NCBI GenBank assembly: GCA_009843505.1
Contig: VYDI01000034.1
Coordinates: 558,001 to 622,000, forward strand
Direction of reading: 5' to 3'
DNA length: 64,000 bases
Source: Holophagales bacterium
GTDB taxonomy: Bacteria; Acidobacteriota; Thermoanaerobaculia; Multivoradales; Multivoraceae
Shown: positions 60,764 to 64,000 of the stretch, one piece after another
Layout of the letters: the number at the start of each line of letters is the position of its first letter
Numbering within the stretch: position 1 is the stretch's first letter
The notes under the pieces: generated by a model
Told to the model about the DNA's origin: nothing
The model's input: only the letters and a program-made list of their open reading frames with translations
The model's database searches: none
Translations under genes and position numbers: made by a program

Positions 60764-61612
60764 ATGCAGAAACTGACCAAGGCGCAGCGCGAACAATGGG
60801 CGATCGACGGCTACATCCGCGTCGAGCAGGCCCTGTCACCTGAGCAGGTCGCGTTCTTCGACGCCGAACTCGACCGCGTCCGGCAACTGCCCGGCTGGGA
60901 ACCCAGCCCCGACGGACCGCTGGGCCACTACGCCTGGCTCGACCACGCCGTGGACCGCGACCCTGAGGGCTTCATGGACCGCCGGGTCCTGCTCCACTAC
61001 GACCAGGCGTTCCTGGACCTGATGGACGCCTCGCCCGTCTTCGACCTGGTCACCGACATCATGGGCCCTTACGTCGTGCTCAGCATGAGCCAGGCGATCG
61101 TGCGGCCGGTCAATCCGAGGTGGCCCGGCTACACCCACACCGACGGCGGCGAGGCGCTCCGCCGCATTCGGGTCACCGAAACCAGCCTGCCGCTGGCGAT
61201 GAAGGGGATGTACCTGCTCTCCGACATCACCGACGAGGACTGCGGCAACTTCACCGTCTTCCCCGGCAGCCACATGCGGCCGTTCCCCGACCAGCCCTAC
61301 CCCGCCCCGGGGCCGAAGACGCCGGGCGCGGTCCAGCTCAAGGGCAAGGCCGGCGACTGCATCCTCTTCCCGCACTCGCTCTGGCACGGCCCGTCCGTCA
61401 ACGCGTCGCCGCGCGCACGCAAGACGATCCTCTACAACTACTGCCAGTTGTTCCTGCGCACCTACGACCCGGAGCCCACGCCCGAAGTCCTGGAGCGCTG
61501 CACGCCGCGGCAGCGCCGCCTGCTTGGCGACCTGGGCTACGACTTCCGGCCAGGGTCGTACTTCTACGCGCCCCAGGACCAGGTGGACGTGATCGTCGGC
61601 GAGGGCGCCTGA
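60764..61612 (+). CDS. Phytanoyl-CoA dioxygenase (PhyH) family protein
   Basis: 282 residues. The Fe(II) ligands His/Asp are in YTHTDGGEALRR, and the distal His is likely in FPHSLWHGPSVNASPRAR, where the Arg binds 2-oxoglutarate. CGNFTVFPGSHMRPFP is a strong family segment. These enzymes hydroxylate or halogenate small molecules with 2-oxoglutarate and O2. AGGAG lies about 9 bases before ATG 60764. Substrate unknown. It is followed by the M28 lipopeptidase. Confidence 0.92.
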   Translation: MQKLTKAQREQWAIDGYIRVEQALSPEQVAFFDAELDRVRQLPGWEPSPDGPLGHYAWLDHAVDRDPEGFMDRRVLLHYDQAFLDLMDASPVFDLVTDIMGPYVVLSMSQAIVRPVNPRWPGYTHTDGGEALRRIRVTETSLPLAMKGMYLLSDITDEDCGNFTVFPGSHMRPFPDQPYPAPGPKTPGAVQLKGKAGDCILFPHSLWHGPSVNASPRARKTILYNYCQLFLRTYDPEPTPEVLERCTPRQRRLLGDLGYDFRPGSYFYAPQDQVDVIVGEGA

Positions 61613-61644
61613 CGCGCACGAAAAGGGAGAATCCCACGACCCCA

Positions 61645-62607
61645 GTGCACCTAGGCGGCCACCACCGCCACCGCCGGCTGGCAGGCGCCGCGCTCTGCGC
61701 TTGCATGGCGCTCGCGTGCTCCGGCGTCGCCGCCCCGGGCCCGGAAAGCCCGCCGATCCCGGCAGAACCGCGGCAAGGCCCACTGACCGGCCTGCTCGAC
61801 GATCTGGGTCGGATCGTCGGCCGCGAGACGGTGGATCGCGGAGACGAGTTGCTCGGCATGTTTCGTGAGCGGGGGCTCGATCCTGAAGTACATGAGTTTC
61901 CGGCTACGGCGAGTGAACGGCAACCGCGAGCAACAGGGAAGAACCTGATCGCCACGGTCGGCGAAGGGAGTCGCGACATCGTGGTCGGCGCGCACTACGA
62001 CGTGGCCAGGCTCCCGGACGGAACGGTCGTCGGGGGCGCCGTGGACAACGGCGCGGCCTCGGTCGTCCTGACCAGGGTCGCGGAATCCCTGAAACGACAC
62101 GAGTTGAGCCACCGCGTCCGGGTCGTTCTCTTCGACCTCGAGGAAGCCGGACTCCTCGGCTCTCGGGCCTACGTCCAGGCGGAAGACGCCGCCCGTGTCG
62201 CCGCCATGGTCAACGTCGACGTGGTCATCGGCGACGAGACGCTGATGTACGGACCGACGTCCCACGAGGGAAACGACACCGTCTACCGGAGCCTCCGCGT
62301 CGCCTGCGCCGTGAGCGAGCTCACGTGCATGGGTTTCCCCCGCTATCCCCCGAGCGACGATCGTCCCTTTCAGGCCGCGGGAATCCCCAACGTCTCGGTC
62401 GCCGTGAACGACGCCGCTGCGTCGCATCAGATGTGGCTCGCGCTGAACCTGGGCGCTCAGTCGGGGCTCCGCGAGGGCTTCGTGCCCGAGGTCTTCCGGA
62501 TCATCCACTCGAGCAGAGACACAATCGAGCACGTCAGTGAAGCTGCGATGAACCACCTTCACGACCTGGTCGTGGCGCTTGTGCTTGAGTTGGACCGGTC
62601 TCTCTAA
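61645..62607 (+). CDS. M28 family metallopeptidase, lipoprotein
   Basis: About 320 residues from GTG 61645; ATG 61705 is an alternative but would lose most of the export signal. Lipobox LACSG follows LAGAALCACMALACS. Zinc ligands are visible: VVGAHYDVA, GGAVDNGAASVV, FDLEEAGLLGS, NVDVV and the final His in IIHSSRDTIEHV. M28 members are aminopeptidases or glutaminyl cyclases. It probably trims peptides at the membrane. It is 32 bases after the PhyH stop and 8 before the next gene. Confidence 0.9.
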   Translation: MHLGGHHRHRRLAGAALCACMALACSGVAAPGPESPPIPAEPRQGPLTGLLDDLGRIVGRETVDRGDELLGMFRERGLDPEVHEFPATASERQPRATGKNLIATVGEGSRDIVVGAHYDVARLPDGTVVGGAVDNGAASVVLTRVAESLKRHELSHRVRVVLFDLEEAGLLGSRAYVQAEDAARVAAMVNVDVVIGDETLMYGPTSHEGNDTVYRSLRVACAVSELTCMGFPRYPPSDDRPFQAAGIPNVSVAVNDAAASHQMWLALNLGAQSGLREGFVPEVFRIIHSSRDTIEHVSEAAMNHLHDLVVALVLELDRSL

Positions 62608-62615
62608 GGGGAACC

Positions 62616-63293
62616 GTGCCGGACACGGAGCCCCAGGGAACAGCGCAGATCCCGTTCCGCGAGTGGTTGCGAGGCGGCAAGTGGCTGGCCGGGCTGGCCG
62701 GTGGCGCGATCGCCGCTCCCATCGGGATCCAGCTTCACGAACTGGGGCACTTCGCCGTCAACGTCGCCTGTGGATTCCCCGACAACGTCCTGCGCTACGC
62801 CTCGGTCAGTTGGACAGGTTCCAGCGAGTTCCGCCGGCTCTGGCGCGCCGGAGATGTCGAGGCGGCCGCCGCGATTGCCGAACCGTGGCAGGTGGCCTTG
62901 AGCGCCGCCGCGGGGCCGATCGTCTCCTACCTGACGGCCATCGGCTTCGTGCTCTGGGTCCGGAGATACGGTCCCGGTCCCCTTTCGCTGGTTCTCGGAA
63001 GTGGATTCGTCGCTCCCCTGCAAGGTATGGCGGCGATTCCGGTGATCGTCATCGACCTGTTTGGCGGCGGATTCAGGGGAAACCAGGACGAAGCCAACTT
63101 TGCTGCGATCACGGGAGTCCCCGCATCGCTTGCCGTTCTGCCCGGGCTCATTTGCCTGGTGCTCAGCTACTGGTTCCTCGTCACCGGGTTTCCTCGCGGC
63201 CAGAGGTTGCGCGCCGTCGTGCCGCCGTTGCTCGGGGTTGCCCTCGGCATTGCCCTGTGGGGCTCGGTCCTGGGGCCTCTGGTCCTACCCTGA
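62616..63293 (+). CDS. M50-like integral membrane protein with HELGH motif
   Basis: 225 residues from GTG 62616, with AAGGGGA upstream. About five to six hydrophobic helices. HELGH lies at residues 41-45 at the end of the first helix (IGIQLHELGHFAVNV), as in M50 site-2-type proteases, and LSAAAGPIVSYLTAIGFVL fits the later conserved Gly-Pro helix. A clear DG metal-ligand motif near the C-terminus is not evident, so catalysis is uncertain. It follows the M28 gene by 8 bases, so it is probably co-transcribed. Confidence 0.75.
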   Translation: MPDTEPQGTAQIPFREWLRGGKWLAGLAGGAIAAPIGIQLHELGHFAVNVACGFPDNVLRYASVSWTGSSEFRRLWRAGDVEAAAAIAEPWQVALSAAAGPIVSYLTAIGFVLWVRRYGPGPLSLVLGSGFVAPLQGMAAIPVIVIDLFGGGFRGNQDEANFAAITGVPASLAVLPGLICLVLSYWFLVTGFPRGQRLRAVVPPLLGVALGIALWGSVLGPLVLP

Positions 63294-63309
63294 TCGGCGA
63301 GGCGCCTCG

Positions 63310-63993
63310 TCAGGGAGGATCCGCGTAGGGCTCGTCCATGGGCACGAACTCCGTCTCCAGCCGGGCTGCCCGGCTCCACTCGCGCATCGCCATCGTGTCG
63401 AGCAGGGCGCGGCAGTAGTCCTGGGCTTCGCGGTCCAGCGGAGGATCGTAGGTGGCGAACCGCGACGCGACCGGCAGAAAGCAGGCGTCGGCGGCCGAGA
63501 AGTTGCCGAACAGGTACGGACTCCGCGTGCCGAACTCGGCGCGGGCATCGCCCCAGAGGGCGGTCAGCCGTTCGATATCGGCGATGACTTCCGGCTCGTG
63601 TCCCTTGCCCGGGTGGTGCGAGCGGATGTTCATCGGCATCGCCGAGCGCAGCGCCGCGTAGCCGGAGTGGAAGTTCGCGACCAGGGACCGGGCGCGGGCC
63701 CGGGCTCGCGGATCCGCCGGCCAGAGGCCACGGTCCGGATAGAGGTCGGCCAGCCGCTCGACGATCGCCGAGGTGTCAAAGGTGGCGAAGCCGCTCCCCG
63801 GATCGCCCTCCCAGAGCACGGGTACGAGGCGCGTAGGAGACAGGCGACCGATGTTCGCCTCCCAGTCCTCCGAGTCGAACTTCAACATCCGCTCGGCGAA
63901 CGGGATGCCGAGTTCGGTCATCAGGGCCCACGGCCGGAGCGACCACGACGAGTAGTTCTTGTTGCCGATCACGAGGGTGAGCGCTTGCGGCAT
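63310..63993 (-). CDS. Glutathione S-transferase family protein
   Basis: 227 residues. The thioredoxin-like N-terminal domain opens LTLVIGNKNYSSWSLRPW, with the likely catalytic Ser in YSSWS. SPTRLVPVLWEGD contains the cis-Pro and ATFDTSAIVERLADLYP the glutathione-binding Ser. The C-terminal helical domain has YLFGNFSAADACFLPVASRF. It resembles maleylacetoacetate-isomerase-like or zeta/beta-type GSTs. The gene reaches 7 bases from the right edge and is complete. It converges with the M50-like gene. Confidence 0.93.
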   Translation of the reverse strand: MPQALTLVIGNKNYSSWSLRPWALMTELGIPFAERMLKFDSEDWEANIGRLSPTRLVPVLWEGDPGSGFATFDTSAIVERLADLYPDRGLWPADPRARARARSLVANFHSGYAALRSAMPMNIRSHHPGKGHEPEVIADIERLTALWGDARAEFGTRSPYLFGNFSAADACFLPVASRFATYDPPLDREAQDYCRALLDTMAMREWSRAARLETEFVPMDEPYADPP

Positions 63994-64000
63994 GGGCGGC

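Noticed and set aside
1..64000. tRNA, rRNA, CRISPR array, prophage or insertion sequence
   Set aside because: Gaps between genes are small and I found no cloverleaf, spacer-repeat array, integrase or transposase reading frame. A covariance-model scan would be needed for certainty.

Overview
The window is a GC-rich, gene-dense bacterial chromosome segment with about 53 protein-coding genes. I saw no rRNA, tRNA, CRISPR array, transposase or phage gene. No gene-free stretch exceeds 300 bases; the largest is 58171-58431. Many genes overlap as ATGA or GTGA, and GTG and TTG starts are common. Gene content suggests a Gram-negative, heterotrophic, probably aerobic bacterium: TonB and a TonB-dependent receptor, lipoproteins, a PQQ dehydrogenase with a Rieske protein, many secreted hypothetical proteins, alkaline-phosphatase-superfamily proteins, sulfotransferases and topoisomerase VI. 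Acidobacteriota (perhaps the Thermoanaerobaculia side) is my best guess. It is an inference from family content, not a proven placement.

Layout. 1-5021: the end of a MutS-family ATPase gene, a DUF2461 protein, a glpF-glpK glycerol uptake pair and a crotonase. 5046-14858: polyphosphate kinase, a SpoIIE-type phosphatase with HAMP, trmJ, a Ski2-like helicase, endonuclease III, a TIGR01777 epimerase and a TonB-like protein. 14882-19455: an inverted-repeat element next to an apparently N-truncated Fic gene, two secreted hypothetical proteins, a small membrane protein and a TauE-type permease. 19539-27490: an SDR, then a six-gene, mostly overlapping minus-strand operon (two phosphodiesterase-like proteins, a small ribbon-helix-helix-like protein, a three-TM protein, a GT2 glycosyltransferase, a thioesterase) with a divergent sulfotransferase. 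This is the most system-like uncharacterised block.

27501-35373: an EhpF/PaaK-like adenylation protein, a PQQ dehydrogenase plus Rieske pair, a divergent unusual aldehyde dehydrogenase, a Phd/VapC toxin-antitoxin pair, and a GNAT plus enolase-superfamily pair resembling the N-succinylamino-acid racemase pathway. 35389-43501: an SDR plus enoyl-CoA hydratase pair, then an NAD salvage group (nicotinamidase-like, nadE, pncB) co-transcribed with a bacterial Elp3.

43550-51557: an SDR, a methyltransferase interrupted by a three-hairpin insertion, a beta-lactamase-family hydrolase, an SCP2/sulfotransferase/DUF1214 module and a large secreted Cache-PKD-repeat protein. 51608-58170: a minus-strand unit ending in both subunits of topoisomerase VI, downstream of a TonB-dependent receptor and a secreted LolA-like protein. 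58432-63993: a DUF898/M48 pair, a phytanoyl-CoA dioxygenase-like protein, an M28 lipopeptidase, an M50-like membrane protein and a GST.

Functional themes are glycerol and alcohol/aldehyde oxidation, NAD recycling, envelope modification and lipid chemistry. Several compact multi-hairpin DNA elements sit at gene junctions, and one sits inside a coding sequence.
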